Assembly (NCBI GenBank): GCA_964017185.1
Contig: OZ024874.1
Location: forward strand, 31,968,721 to 32,032,720
DNA length: 64,000 nt
Source: Rugalucina vietnamica
Lineage: Eukaryota; Mollusca; Bivalvia; Lucinida; Lucinidae
Direction: 5' to 3'
This document shows, piece after piece, positions 10,971 to 21,337 of the stretch (the stretch's first letter is position 1; every line of letters begins with the position of its first letter). A program made the position numbers and the translations under genes. The notes beneath the pieces are model-generated. The model was given only the letters and a program-made list of their open reading frames with translations. It was not told the DNA's origin and did no database searches.

Positions 10971-11728
10971 CACTCAGAGGCCATAAGTGAGATCTTTAGT
11001 CATTTTTTGTCAACATAATATAATTTCTATCATATTACATACCATCATGTAGGGAAAACATTTCCAAGCAATCTTAAAATATTTATATTATTCTTGATGC
11101 AAATGGAGCTTGTTGGTAAGCAATTTTACAACACCACATGAAATATCTAAAGCATCAGTCTGCTGTTTGTGGTTGCCATGGTAACAGTGGGGTGAGATGA
11201 AAGGTAAGATATTAGGCGCTAATCTATAAGTGACCTAAAGGTCTTAAAATAATGAAGTTTGAAATGGCACTAGTTATATGCAGCACAAATTCTGAGAATA
11301 CCTTCACTCCCATTGACTCCCATAATAATTTTGTCTTTTTTGCTTGACAAAAATTTAAAAGGCTGCAGTTTCATTTTGGCGTGTTCAAACTTGTCCAAAC
11401 ATATACTTATGCAAAGGTAAATACATAGTCCTTACTTTCAGTGGTAAATCAACCAGGTGTTAACATGTATGTTACCATGGCAACAATTTTAGTTGAACGG
11501 GTACCCATTTTTTTCAGTCACGTTTTTAAATTGCCTAGCAACCAGCCAAGAATTTAAGATCGCAGTTATGATCAACAAAACATTATTTTCTTTTACAAAA
11601 TTTTACTTTATAACATAACAAGACAAGAATTGTTTTGCAATATAATTAAAATGCATATTTCTATTCCCCAAATTCGCTTAAAAACTTGCATTTTTTCACT
11701 TTGGGAACTCATTTATGACCACTGAGTG
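10971..11728. mobile_element. TA-flanked inverted-repeat element (758 bp)
   Basis: The ends CACTCAGAGGCCATAAGTGA and the mirrored TCATTTATGACCACTGAGTG form imperfect terminal inverted repeats. TA flanks both sides (10969-10970 and 11729-11730), as for Tc1/mariner-type non-autonomous elements. Near the centre lie two mutually inverted X-box-like palindromes, GTTGCCATGGTAAC (11172) and GTTACCATGGCAAC (11471). No coding capacity. Confidence 0.75.
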
Positions 11729-11730
11729 TA

Positions 11731-12600
11731 CATCGATTCAAGGAGGGAATAAGCTCTCACTAGGATTTTGAGAACAGGATTCTAAGAAGTTGGAGAAGAA
11801 GAAGTTGGAGTCAGAAATGAAAACTTGGGAGTCAGAAATGAAAACTAGGAGTTTGACCATGAAAACTTGGGAGTTTTACCCTTAATAATATATTTCAAAA
11901 ACTTTTTTTTCAACTAGGATTCCACTGAAAATTTGCTCATGTCCATTTTTTTTTTTTTTTTTTTTTTTGTTTTTGTTTTTACAAAAGCCAATACTTGTTT
12001 TTTCCAGACGTAACAAAATTGTTAGAGAATACTGAAGTAGAAGCAGCCAAAATTTATAAATTAAGGTTTTTATCACACATGAAGGCAATTAAGACCAATA
12101 CCGATGCCAGGAGACAGCTGAATATTCATTTATACAAAAATAAAAATGCTTGTGCTTTAAAGGGACCGATGTAATGTCATTAGTTTTCGTGGCCGTAGAA
12201 AGGTGTGTTTTTTTTTCTCTTCTTTTCTGCCGATTTCTCATTCAGAAGTTCTTAAAATCTGAATCTGAATAGTTTACTGGTGACACGCCAAATAACATTA
12301 TTTCACCAGGACATTAAAAACATTGTGATTCATTCTCTCATTCAGAGAATTTTTATGCAAATAGTAGTGGAAACATGTGCAAAAAACGGGAAAATCGCAC
12401 AAGAAAACGATCTCTCTATTGTGTAAATTGTTCCGTCTCTGTGGCGAATTTTCCTTCCAAAATTTATATGACAACTGCCAGACCGGAATTACCTTACCCA
12501 TGTAGTCCCCAGGCCAATGTTCGGGGCGAGTCTATTATATAATTAGTTATGCTATTTTCAAATCAGGTAGTTTGTGATATCAGTGTTTAGCTGTTGCTTG
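11731..12600. other. Unannotated stretch with poly-T
   Basis: The only structure I see is a T-tract at 11947-11990 and three short near-repeats of AACTTGGGAGTCAGAAATGA-like sequence at about 11805-11880. No gene. Confidence 0.4.
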
Positions 12601-12684
12601 GTTCGGCTCACGGCACCAACTACCAAATCGGAGTTGCCATGCCCATGTAGTTCCGAGGCAAAGACTCGGGACCAGTCTTCTGGG

Positions 12685-12734
12685 AGCAAGCAAGCAAGCA
12701 AGCAAACAACAAAGCAAGCAAGCAAGCAAACAAC

Positions 12735-12798
<64 letters not shown>

Positions 12799-12804
12799 CA
12801 AGCA

Positions 12805-12869
<65 letters not shown>
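12685..12869. repeat. (AAGC)n/(AAGT)n microsatellite
   Basis: About 185 bp of tetranucleotide repeat, first mainly AAGC with AAAC interruptions, then a long AAGT run. It produces artificial LLTY-repeat frames on the minus strand. Confidence 0.97.
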
Positions 12870-13000
12870 TTATTAAAGTGTCATATATCAAAATTTACAC
12901 AACGTGTACGTGAACATATTAAAAAGCACTTTGATTAATATTGATATCCAGCCGATTATAAGACAATATAAGTTGTATACTTGAAATACCTTTTTATGTT

Positions 13001-13094
13001 AAGAGTTAAAGTACCGAGTAGAAAAAAATAAGTAAAATAAAGCGAGTCGAAGACGAGCTGTTTTTACTTATTTTTTCTACGAGGTCTTTAACTA
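13001..13094. repeat. Imperfect palindrome
   Basis: The arms GAGTTAAAGTACCGAGTAGA and TCTACGAGGTCTTTAACT surround an inner inverted pair of AAAAATAAGTAAAA and TTTTTACTTATTTTTT. It would fold into a long hairpin. Possibly a MITE core. Confidence 0.6.
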
Positions 13095-13445
13095 ACTTGT
13101 AGTATGACACAACACAAATGGGCAGATCCGTACCGTATCTTCCAATATCAGGAAGTTATTGTACGGCTTTCATCCCGCCTCTTTGCTTTGTAATAATATG
13201 TGGGCCCGCCTCTTTTCATATTGACTGGTATTGAATTTAATGTTATAAAAACTTCAAAGGAAAAAACAGAAAGTCATACTACAAGTACTATTAAGTTGCT
13301 GCAGAACAGTTCACATATAAATTCAACCGATCCATACACGTGCGCTACCAGAGACCCATAGTTTCCAAGCCATTGCACATATGCAGATATGTCAACTGGA
13401 CTGATCAGCAACTAAACTATAGGTTACGTTGTTCAATACATTCAA

Positions 13446-13602
13446 AGTGAACCATCCTTGGTTGTTGAGCATGCTTTTCCACCTGAAGGGTTTGCTATGG
13501 CTTAGCTTGAATCTCGTTACATTTAAATATAGCGTACATCCGATTCAAGCCACAGCAAACCCCGTCGGTGGAAAGGCATGCTCATCCACCACGGGTGGTT
13601 TA
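13446..13602. repeat. Palindromic repeat, copy 1
   Basis: The left arm TTGAGCATGCTTTTCCACCT...GGGTTTGCTATGGC is mirrored by GCCACAGCAAACCCCGTCGG...GGCATGCTCATCCACC. The centre is AT-rich (TTACATTTAAATATA). A second copy is at 13795. Confidence 0.75.
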
Positions 13603-13794
13603 CTGCGCCATATAGTCAACACTTATAGTCAACACATTATATCACAAACTACCGAACTCGTGACTACTTCCCCGCCGAGAAGACTTGTCTCAAGTATTGG
13701 CCTAAGAACTACATGGGTAAGACAATTCCGGTCTGGCAGTTGTCAGTATCCCATTATCCAAATCTAACATAAGCCGACCCAAGCAATAGCTAAA

Positions 13795-13936
13795 CACCGT
13801 CGGTGGAAAAGCATGCCCATCCACTAACGAGGTTTGCTGTGGCTTGAATCGGCTGTACGTTACATTTAAATATAACGAGAGCCAAGCCACAGCAAACCCC
13901 GTCGGTGGAAAAATATGCTTAACCACCAGATTTGTT
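13795..13936. repeat. Palindromic repeat, copy 2
   Basis: The arms CCGTCGGTGGAAAAGCATGC and GAGGTTTGCTGTGGC recur inverted in AGCCACAGCAAACCCCGTCG and the following GGTGGAAAAATATGCTT. Same family as 13446. A partial third copy (CCCACCGACGGAGTTAAA) is at about 13995-14070. Confidence 0.75.
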
Positions 13937-14121
13937 CTACTGCGCTGTTTTACTAACTTGTTTTACTAAGTGTTGACTGTATAGCACACTAAAGGACCCT
14001 GCTTTCCCACCGACGGAGTTAAATAGTGAAATAGCTGTTGCTGACTCGGATGTCCGTTACATTTATCCATACATACCACACCACTACAGATCTTGTAGAT
14101 TAGCCTTTAACCACTTGCGTG

Positions 14122-14230
<109 letters not shown>

Positions 14231-14324
14231 ATGTTGAGGCTCATATATTGAAAGTTTTATGTTTCCTCTCACTAGGGCCAATTAAGTTAACACTTAAATT
14301 ATGTGTGTATGTTTGAATGTTATA

Positions 14325-15342
14325 TACTCATCAAAAGAAGTTTTGCACCATTTAGATTTTTTCATATTTTTAAGTGACATTTTGACTAACAAATTTATAA
14401 CCTTGCTTTTTGAATTTGCACAGTCTGAAAGAGTTTGATAATGTGTTTGATAAGGCCAAAAATCGTTGCGGAAACAATTTTAGGAAAAATTGAAAATTCT
14501 CATTTTCTGTAATTGCTGAAAATTGGAAAATCGAAAAAATTCCACAAAAATGCCACAGCATTAAGAACACATTTTTGTCTCCAAATTTACAAACAAGAGC
14601 TCCAAAGCTAATGATTAAGCCTAAAAACAATTTCAAAAATCTCAAAATTTTAGTAAAAATTGCAATTTTTGAGAAAAATTGATAAATATTGGAAAAAATG
14701 AGTAAGCTCGAAATTCATTTCAATTTTGGATCACTATGAGATGTTTTGACACCAAAACCTGCCGCCTGTGTTCTTTCTGTTAAATGCAATCTCATGTCAA
14801 AGATGCTGCACGAGTACATTTTTGATATGCAGCTTTTTAAAAATTCTGAATTGGGATGGATTGAAAACCAGTACCTCCAGTTAAACATTAATGGGTGTTG
14901 CATGTTGTGTTTGAAAGAAAAACAACCCATTTTATTGGAGAGATGAGTTACTAAGCATTATCTTACAATTTAAACAAAATCTCAAAAGTCGTTATTTTTG
15001 GTCAAAAATAGTGTTTTTGTCCAAAAAATTCAATTTTTAGTTTTTTGCTTTAAATGATTGCTTTCAGTATCTCGAATGAGGATGTGAAACGAATTCGGGT
15101 TTGGAAGCCCAGATATAAAGATGTGGGCTTTTTTCTGCATCCCAAATTTTGGTGTTTTCCAAACATGCATTTTTGCACATTTTTATTTAATCTTTTTAAG
15201 AAAAAATATTGACTTGTTATTCAGAAAGTCCAGAACTTTAAGATGGTATTAAGTTTTAAAAAATTATTTGAAAAATATCTATACTAGACATTATTTTAAA
15301 ATGAGAAAAATCTAAATGGTGCAAAACTTCTTTTGATGAGTA
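14325..15342. mobile_element. TA-flanked DNA element with 37-bp perfect TIRs (1,018 bp)
   Basis: The left end TACTCATCAAAAGAAGTTTT (continuing GCACCATTTAGATTTTT) is repeated exactly in reverse complement at the right end. TA dinucleotides flank both sides (14323-14324, 15343-15344), as expected for Tc1/mariner insertion. The interior is AT-rich with no long coding frame, so it is non-autonomous or decayed. Confidence 0.9.
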
Positions 15343-15344
15343 TA

Positions 15345-16068
15345 ATTTGTACTGTCTTTCAGAACTGTCTGTTATTAAAGTAACGTATGCGTATTCACTA
15401 ACATCGTGCCAGTGATTCTTCCTTTCCTTAGATGGTGGCAGAAGCCGAAACAATTTAACTCTGGTAATTTAGAAAGTCAGAACCGTAGTTCCCGTGTAAA
15501 AAGATGAACTCCACAGTATGTAGAGATTTGTATCGTGCAAATGAGCGTGTTTTAGAGGATGTGGCGTGACTCGTAAAATTCCTATAGCTGGTTGTAAATG
15601 TGCATGTCCTATTTCGATTAAGAACTCTTTGCGGTTGCCTCTCCATCTCATGCTTCTTATGGAGCTACCTATTCCAAAATTATTGGAATAATTAGCCTAT
15701 GATGATCTTTGTTTCCCTTGTTAGATTTTCCTAAACTTATGCCTAGACTCTTCTTTCTTATGTTTTAGTTCGGAGCTTGGTCCTGAAGTTGTGTCATTTT
15801 TGCAATGACTTTATGCAGTATCATTCATAATTTTATCATTCATTTCATAATAATCATGATAGTATGTATTAGCATGTTCTGAAAGTGTCACTCTATCGAC
15901 ATGGGATTACACTGCATTTACAATGACCTGCACGTTTTGTAGCGTGACTGAGTACGATAGGGATTCTTCTTTGTCATACTCTTGATTTTATTTCGAGAAG
16001 GTTCATTCAAACGCGGTTTAGAGTTTAGCTGGAAGAGAATGTTGCTGTTTTTGCAAAGTCTAGGGATT
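15345..16068. other. No recognised feature
   Basis: This is intergenic sequence upstream of the MITE and the transporter start. I see no gene or convincing promoter motif. Confidence 0.35.
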
Positions 16069-16302
16069 GAGCCGCCTCGTGGGAAAACCAACAATGTGGT
16101 TTCCGAACAGGTCCGACACAAACCGACCTGTACAGTCACAGAAAAGAGCTAGAAGCTTGAAATTTCGGATTTAAGTAGAAGAGGAACTGTACTATCCGAG
16201 TAGCGAAAACAAAGGCGCTGATCAGCTTCGCAGTAACTGCGAAGCTGATCTGTGCCTTTGTTTTCGCCTATGCAGATTGTTGGTTTTCCCATGGGGCGGC
16301 TC
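16069..16302. mobile_element. 234-bp MITE, copy 2, just upstream of the transporter
   Basis: Same length and ends as the copy at 2464 (GAGCCGCCTCGTGGGAAAA left, GGGGCGGCTC right) and the same central hairpin, in the opposite internal orientation. No clear target duplication here. It ends 54 bp before the SLC22 start codon, so it may overlap the promoter or 5' UTR. Confidence 0.88.
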
Positions 16303-16356
16303 TTATGTTTGTTAGTTTTGTTTGCTCTTTCCAAAATACAAGGGAAGTAATCCAAG

Positions 16357-16499
16357 ATGAGTTTTGATTTGATTTACAAAGAAATCGGTGATACAGGGCG
16401 GTACCAGATCTATATTTTGCTGCTCGGTTGGGTCACGGGGATTTATGGCGGATTAATCTTCATCAATTCTGTGTTTTTACTTTATGTTCCTGAGCACAG
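16357..16499 (+). CDS. SLC22 exon 1 (residues 1-48)
   Basis: It starts at the ATG of MSFDLIYKEIGDTGRYQIYI and covers the cytosolic N-terminus and TM1 (about 17-44). The donor is CACAG|GTCTGT, phase 2. The IGDTGRYQ segment before TM1 is typical of the family, which supports this start. Confidence 0.9.
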
Positions 16500-16855
16500 G
16501 TCTGTATACCAGTTATATTTATAGAATTGTACTGTCATTTTTAAAACTGCCAAGATCTAATGGCGCATCGTGACCTAGACAAATAAAAGGGAATGCGGAT
16601 CGTGCGGCATCATTGAGTAGCATCGTCTTATTACCAGTTCCTTTGGCAATGTTCTCAATCTCCAGTCTACCCATAGCTTACTTTAAATCTTGAGTAAAAT
16701 AAGTGATGAAAAGAGACTAGAAAGTTAGCCTTTTTATTGTTTATTATTCTTAATTTAGTATCAAGGATTTTCATTTCGGCCCAGGGTCGTAAATCGCGCT
16801 ACTGATCCAAAGCTACCAGATTAATCACTTCTATGGCTAGTTAATTACAATTCAG

Positions 16856-17075
16856 ATGTGCTATACCAGGGTACGCAAATGACACGTTCGAGATCCAAAG
16901 TGAAGCCCACCAGAATATCATTAATCTGTCCATACCCCTAACTGCTGAAGGCGAGTATGAGAAGTGTCTGATAAACACAGTAACTACCAATGGAAGTGGC
17001 CTACCGATGGTAACACAGCGCTGTACTTCTTGGGTATATGACAGATCGTTGTTTACGTCGACTCTAGGAATGAAG
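16856..17075 (+). CDS. SLC22 exon 2 (extracellular loop)
   Basis: Acceptor TTACAATTCAG|A, donor AAG|GTACAT, phase 0. It encodes the large loop between TM1 and TM2, with sequons NDT (56), NLS (71) and NGS (93) and cysteines 49, 85 and 104, ending with CTSWVYDRSLFTSTLGMK. Confidence 0.92.
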
Positions 17076-17257
17076 GTACATGTTCTGACTAGAAATATCA
17101 TGAGCGTGATTCTTACAGTTTTAAAATCAATTTGATGCTGGTCTGTTTTTGTCTCAAATATATCTTATCCCTTTCTTGGAAACAAGAGGAAGACTTGAGA
17201 AATCTAAAATGAATTAAGATATTGGAAATATGTAGGTCTAGCAGAAACATGTATGCG

Positions 17258-17260
<3 letters not shown>

Positions 17261-17311
<51 letters not shown>
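17261..17311. repeat. (GA)n microsatellite in intron 2
   Basis: An uninterrupted AG dinucleotide run of about 50 bp. Confidence 0.97.
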
Positions 17312-17315
<4 letters not shown>

Positions 17316-17451
17316 CGTCGATTATTTTTCAGATGTTTATATTGATTTATAAAATAATATTGATAAAGTGAGTTATGTTGTTGACTTGTTTAAATATTTG
17401 AAATATATTTTACAGTTTTTTTGTTTTTTTTTATATATATTTTATTTCAAG

Positions 17452-17555
17452 TTTGATTTGGTATGTGATAAAGGCATTTTGAAGTCTACGGCACAAATGA
17501 TATTTTTCGCAGGACTACTTCTTGGGTCGTTCTTTTCTGGGCTGATTTCAGACAG
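17452..17555 (+). CDS. SLC22 exon 3 (TM2), GC-AG donor
   Basis: The acceptor is TTTATTTCAAG|T. The exon encodes FDLVCDKG and TM2 up to GLISD. The donor is GACAG|GCAAGT, a GC-type 5' splice site with otherwise perfect consensus. The frame continues exactly into DRFGRRP of exon 4. Confidence 0.9.
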
Positions 17556-17770
17556 GCAAGTAGTGATGCCCCCTTCCCTCAAGTATATACGCTTGCAAAA
17601 GTTGTGTACTTTGTCCAGTTATTACTAGTATTGTCTCCAGATAACGTACACATGCATAATACTCCAAGGGTGACACACTACACAAGAAATTATGACTGTC
17701 CATCTCTTCACCGATATGTGAAGTTAAATATTTTATCCCTTTCTGTATTTAAATCCCAAAAGGACATTTA

Positions 17771-17795
17771 CAAAAAAAAAAAAAAAAAAAAAAAA
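17771..17795. repeat. Poly-A tract in intron 3
   Basis: A homopolymer A run of about 25 bases. Confidence 0.9.
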
Positions 17796-18159
17796 TAATA
17801 ATTTCACTATTAAGATTCTTAATTTTATTTTAAACAGTCATTTTACAAACAAAATATTTTCTGTTTATATACTAGTTCCTTAAATGCGAATCTGATGGCA
17901 ATACCAAGTAGGTTTGCGGGTCATAAATTGACCAGCTAGAGATTCACCACGAGGACCGAACAACTACTGTAACTAAATGTTATGAACCGCTGCAGAAGCC
18001 GAGGGTGAGGTTAGGTACCTGTAAAAATCGATTTAAGCCCACCAGTAATTTTATATTACTGATCGTTCCAATGCGATACTTCTGTGGTGGTTCTTATTGT
18101 TTTATGTCTTGGTGTTTAAGTTTTTTGTGCTGTTGGCGCCTTATGTATGTTATCATATT

Positions 18160-18350
18160 TAGTTAAGTTTAGGTAACTGAGTGGCCACCTATTGGGAAAT
18201 AGCTGCTCATTCGGCATGTGATGTGTTTTCATGGTATGAGTACCTGATTGTTAATTTATTTTTTCCCACCTCGGTTTTTGGAGTGGGAATCTTTTTCTGA
18301 CTGCACCTTTTCCTGATCGTTGCCTACTTGTACCTTTTCCTTATTCAAGT
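18160..18350 (-). repeat. About 190-bp interspersed repeat, copy 2
   Basis: The reverse complement matches the repeats at 8285 and 49638 (GGCCACTCAGTTACC block through TCCCACTCCAAAAACC to AGGCAACGATCAGGAAAAGG). It lies in intron 3 of the transporter. Confidence 0.8.
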
Positions 18351-18464
18351 CACTGTCCTCGATGTCCAGTCTGTAAAGCAGCTTCACATGCTAACTTGAG
18401 TTTGGAATACACTAAGGGGGAGGGTACCTCCATAAACATCTCTTCTGTCTTATTTCCTTCCCAG

Positions 18465-18619
18465 GTTCGGTCGGCGACCAACTATTTGTACTTCTCTCAC
18501 CTTGTTAACTGGCGTGGCTCTAAGCATTGCCTGGACACCTAGTATAGAGGTTTATATGTTCCAAAGTGCCTTAGTGGGCTTTATCTCTGTCGGGTTCTTT
18601 ATGCCAATATTCGTCTTGG
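18465..18619 (+). CDS. SLC22 exon 4 (TM3-TM4)
   Basis: Acceptor CTTCCCAG|G, donor TTGG|GTAAGT, phase 1. It begins with FGRRPTICTSLTLLTGVALS and ends IFVLG, covering the MFS loop 2-3 signature and the next two membrane spans. Confidence 0.93.
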
Positions 18620-18896
18620 GTAAGTTTACTTATTTCATTTATCTATTTTATTTTTTTTTTACAGAAGTAAGGGGAAACATCTGGATAACCGAAACCAAGT
18701 ATACTGCTATGTTGGATCATATTTGTAACAAATCATATATGTAACACATTTGTTACGTACATGATCACATTCGTAAACAGATAAAGTGTGTTACAAATGT
18801 GTTTGTCCGAAATGGGGGTTGACATGAGAAGCATATATGTAACAGGTTTTGTTGTCTATTTGTATTCAAACAATTAACAGCAATAGCAACATCATT

Positions 18897-19111
18897 GCCA
18901 GTTTAGTGGCGTGAAGGTGACAGCCCACTGACTTTAAGTTGGCAGACTAGCAGTCATGTGTGGCAGTCTAGCGGCGTGGACTGCAGTCCAGCAACCTAGC
19001 ATCCTAGTGGCGTGGCGGCCTAGCGACTTGTTGGCCTAGACTGCCACACATGCCTGCTAGTCTGCCAACTTAATGCCACTAGGCTGTCACCTTCACGCCA
19101 CTAAACTGCCA
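18897..19111. repeat. Internal inverted repeat of the 18711 element
   Basis: The arm GCCAGTTTAGTGGCGTGAAG...GTTGGCAGACTAGCA is mirrored by TGCTAGTCTGCCAACTTAAT...CTTCACGCCACTAAACTGCC. The loop contains further CTAG-rich near-repeats. It folds into a long hairpin. Confidence 0.8.
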
Positions 19112-19720
19112 ACTTCGCAAACATTATCAAGACGGGCCATGATCAAGTTTCAGTACCATACCGAGATTTTTCAACATTATGTCAGTCATATTACGGCGGT
19201 CAGTTAACCTACCTACTCACAGTTCCTGGGTAGACTTAGGCCTCTGGCCTAAGGGGTTGACCAGTACAAAGTGCATATCTTCGCCAGTTTCTGACAGCTG
19301 TCCAACGTGAATCATCGGTAGGGGAAGAATGCGGTAGATATCTCATGACCAAACTTCACGAAGGTTATGCTTCAAGTGAAGCTTGAAGTTTATCTTAGCG
19401 CTATCCTCTAAATGCTGAGCAACAAGCAAGGGCTGCTTGTGTCATTTTTAACGTCTTCGGTAAGGCTCGACCGGGGATTGAATCTCCCGCACTCGGAACG
19501 GATGCTGTACCACTGGGTTATTAAATTCGTAACAAACAAGACAAAAAAAAAAAAAAAAAACGCAAAAAAGAACATACACATGTACATGTATAAGACTACT
19601 TTCGTTGCATATTCCATTTGTAACGTGTTATGTGATCATATATGTAACATGTGTTACATATATGATCACAAATGTAACATGTGTTACATATATGATCACA
19701 TATGTAACACATGTGTGTAA

Positions 19721-19721
<1 letters not shown>

Positions 19722-19773
<52 letters not shown>
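19722..19773. repeat. (AC)n microsatellite
   Basis: A dinucleotide run of about 50 bp within the 18711 element. Confidence 0.97.
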
Positions 19774-19775
<2 letters not shown>

Positions 19776-20411
19776 AACCTCAACGTGACAAAATGTACCT
19801 TCGGACATTCTGTCATCACTAGCAGAAAGCTGCAAAAAGAGGAAAAATCATGTAATGTAATGTTTTAAAAACATCACTGTAATTGTAATTTTTCAACTAT
19901 TTATTTCAATACTTGGAGTTATCTGCCCTTGTCTCAGCCCATTTTATATATTTTTCCTATATCTATCGTTACAAGGTAACCATAGCAACCACATCGCAAT
20001 AAAATACACAAAACAATTTCAACATATTGCCGTAACAATACGGGGTTGGATCAGTGCTTAAACAGTTTTAAGCAAATGCATCGAGTTTTGTAGGTTCTAC
20101 TAACACGCAGAAATGCATTACGCAACTTTGACTTCATTTTTCAGGTAAATGACGTTTGTAGGGTTCATATAGTAAATTGGTCATAACTCACAAAATAATC
20201 TGAATAATCTGTTCAAATAAAGACTAACATACTCCAGAAATATTATACATTCAAAATAACGTTGTTTATCAAATACTCACCAATTGTCCGAAGGTAGGCC
20301 TACATTTTCTCACGTTGTGGCCCATATATATGTGTTTATATATTATAAACAGAGAGCAGCCACGATACCGGACATTATATTCATGAATATCCTTTAAAGA
20401 GTTGAGGAAAT

Positions 20412-20516
20412 ATGGAGCGGACGCGAAAGAGTGACGTCGACGTCACCGCCGATGACGACGATGGACAAAGTGACACAATAAATCAGTATCAAGATATTGG
20501 CCCATCTGGTGAATAA
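20412..20516 (+). other. Exon-like short frame carried by the hAT-like element
   Basis: An ATG in good context (AAATATGG) opens a 34-codon acidic frame, MERTRKSDVDVTADDDD..., which is GC-richer than its surroundings. It ends at TGA in CTGGTGAATAA. A GTGAAT donor-like site follows the codon for Ser (CATCTG|GTGAAT), so it could be a captured first coding exon. Function unknown; chance is possible. Confidence 0.35.
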
Positions 20517-21337
20517 AAACCTGCTACAAATGTGTTTCAGATGTAAATATGCATTTTTTGTACTGTTTTTAAATCAAAATTGACCTGTGACATATGTGAT
20601 TTCATGTCACATCAAAAACCGGCATCGATCATATTCGTCACAAAATATGTTACATTTATGCTTGATTTCCGAGTCATATATGTAACACAATGTGTTACAT
20701 ATGTGATCATATATGTAACAGGTGTTACATATGATTTGTTACAAATATGATCCAACACTGCTATATATGAATTCAGTAAAGGGGTGAAGCAAGAAAATTA
20801 ATCAGTATATTTTAACGAAGTTTGTAGTTGTTTTCTCAGTTCATCTTTTTTCGTTTACCATAAAACTTGTTCAGTGGTCTCGACTACAGTACATGTATCT
20901 ATTTTTCACCAGAATACGCTGCAGTGCCAAATGGAGAAAAGCCTGACAAGGGTTACAAAATAACAGCTGATGCTTTCGCTGATAATTAATTGTGTACGAG
21001 GATCGGTCAAAACAAAAAGCTTGGCACTCACTCCCTCTACTTCTCAGTATCTATCATTCCAAAATATTTTAAATTATCTATATTTGAATACCATTTCTCT
21101 GGCTATAACCTTTGATAAAAAATTTGCGCGGCTGTTCTGGATGAAATACAAGTAGCCCAGGGGCAACGATCGCTCACCTGAGAGTCAACAAGTACAGCAA
21201 TTGGGGTTTTTACCATATGGGTATGGTGACCTTGAAACCCTACTTACATCAGCAGAAGAGCTCTTGTCTGGATTGTGTATCCTCTTTTCTGCCATTTTGG
21301 TTCACGTGAAAAAATCATCTAACAAGGTCAGGGTCCT

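Larger units (their letters stand above)
18711..20756. mobile_element. hAT-like non-autonomous element (2,046 bp) in intron 4
   Basis: The terminal inverted repeats start GTTGGATCATATTTGTAACA on both ends and match for about 30 bp. An 8-bp duplication ACTGCTAT flanks the element exactly (18703-18710 and 20757-20764). Subterminal regions carry many copies of ATGTAACAC/GTGTTACAT. Inside are a second inverted repeat (18897-19111), an A-tract, an AC microsatellite and an exon-like frame at 20412. No transposase frame is visible. An 8-bp duplication is typical of hAT and related superfamilies; the TIR sequence itself I cannot match to a named family. Confidence 0.9.

Noticed and set aside
12580..12891. 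103-codon LLTY-repeat protein
   Set aside because: Translation of a tetranucleotide microsatellite.
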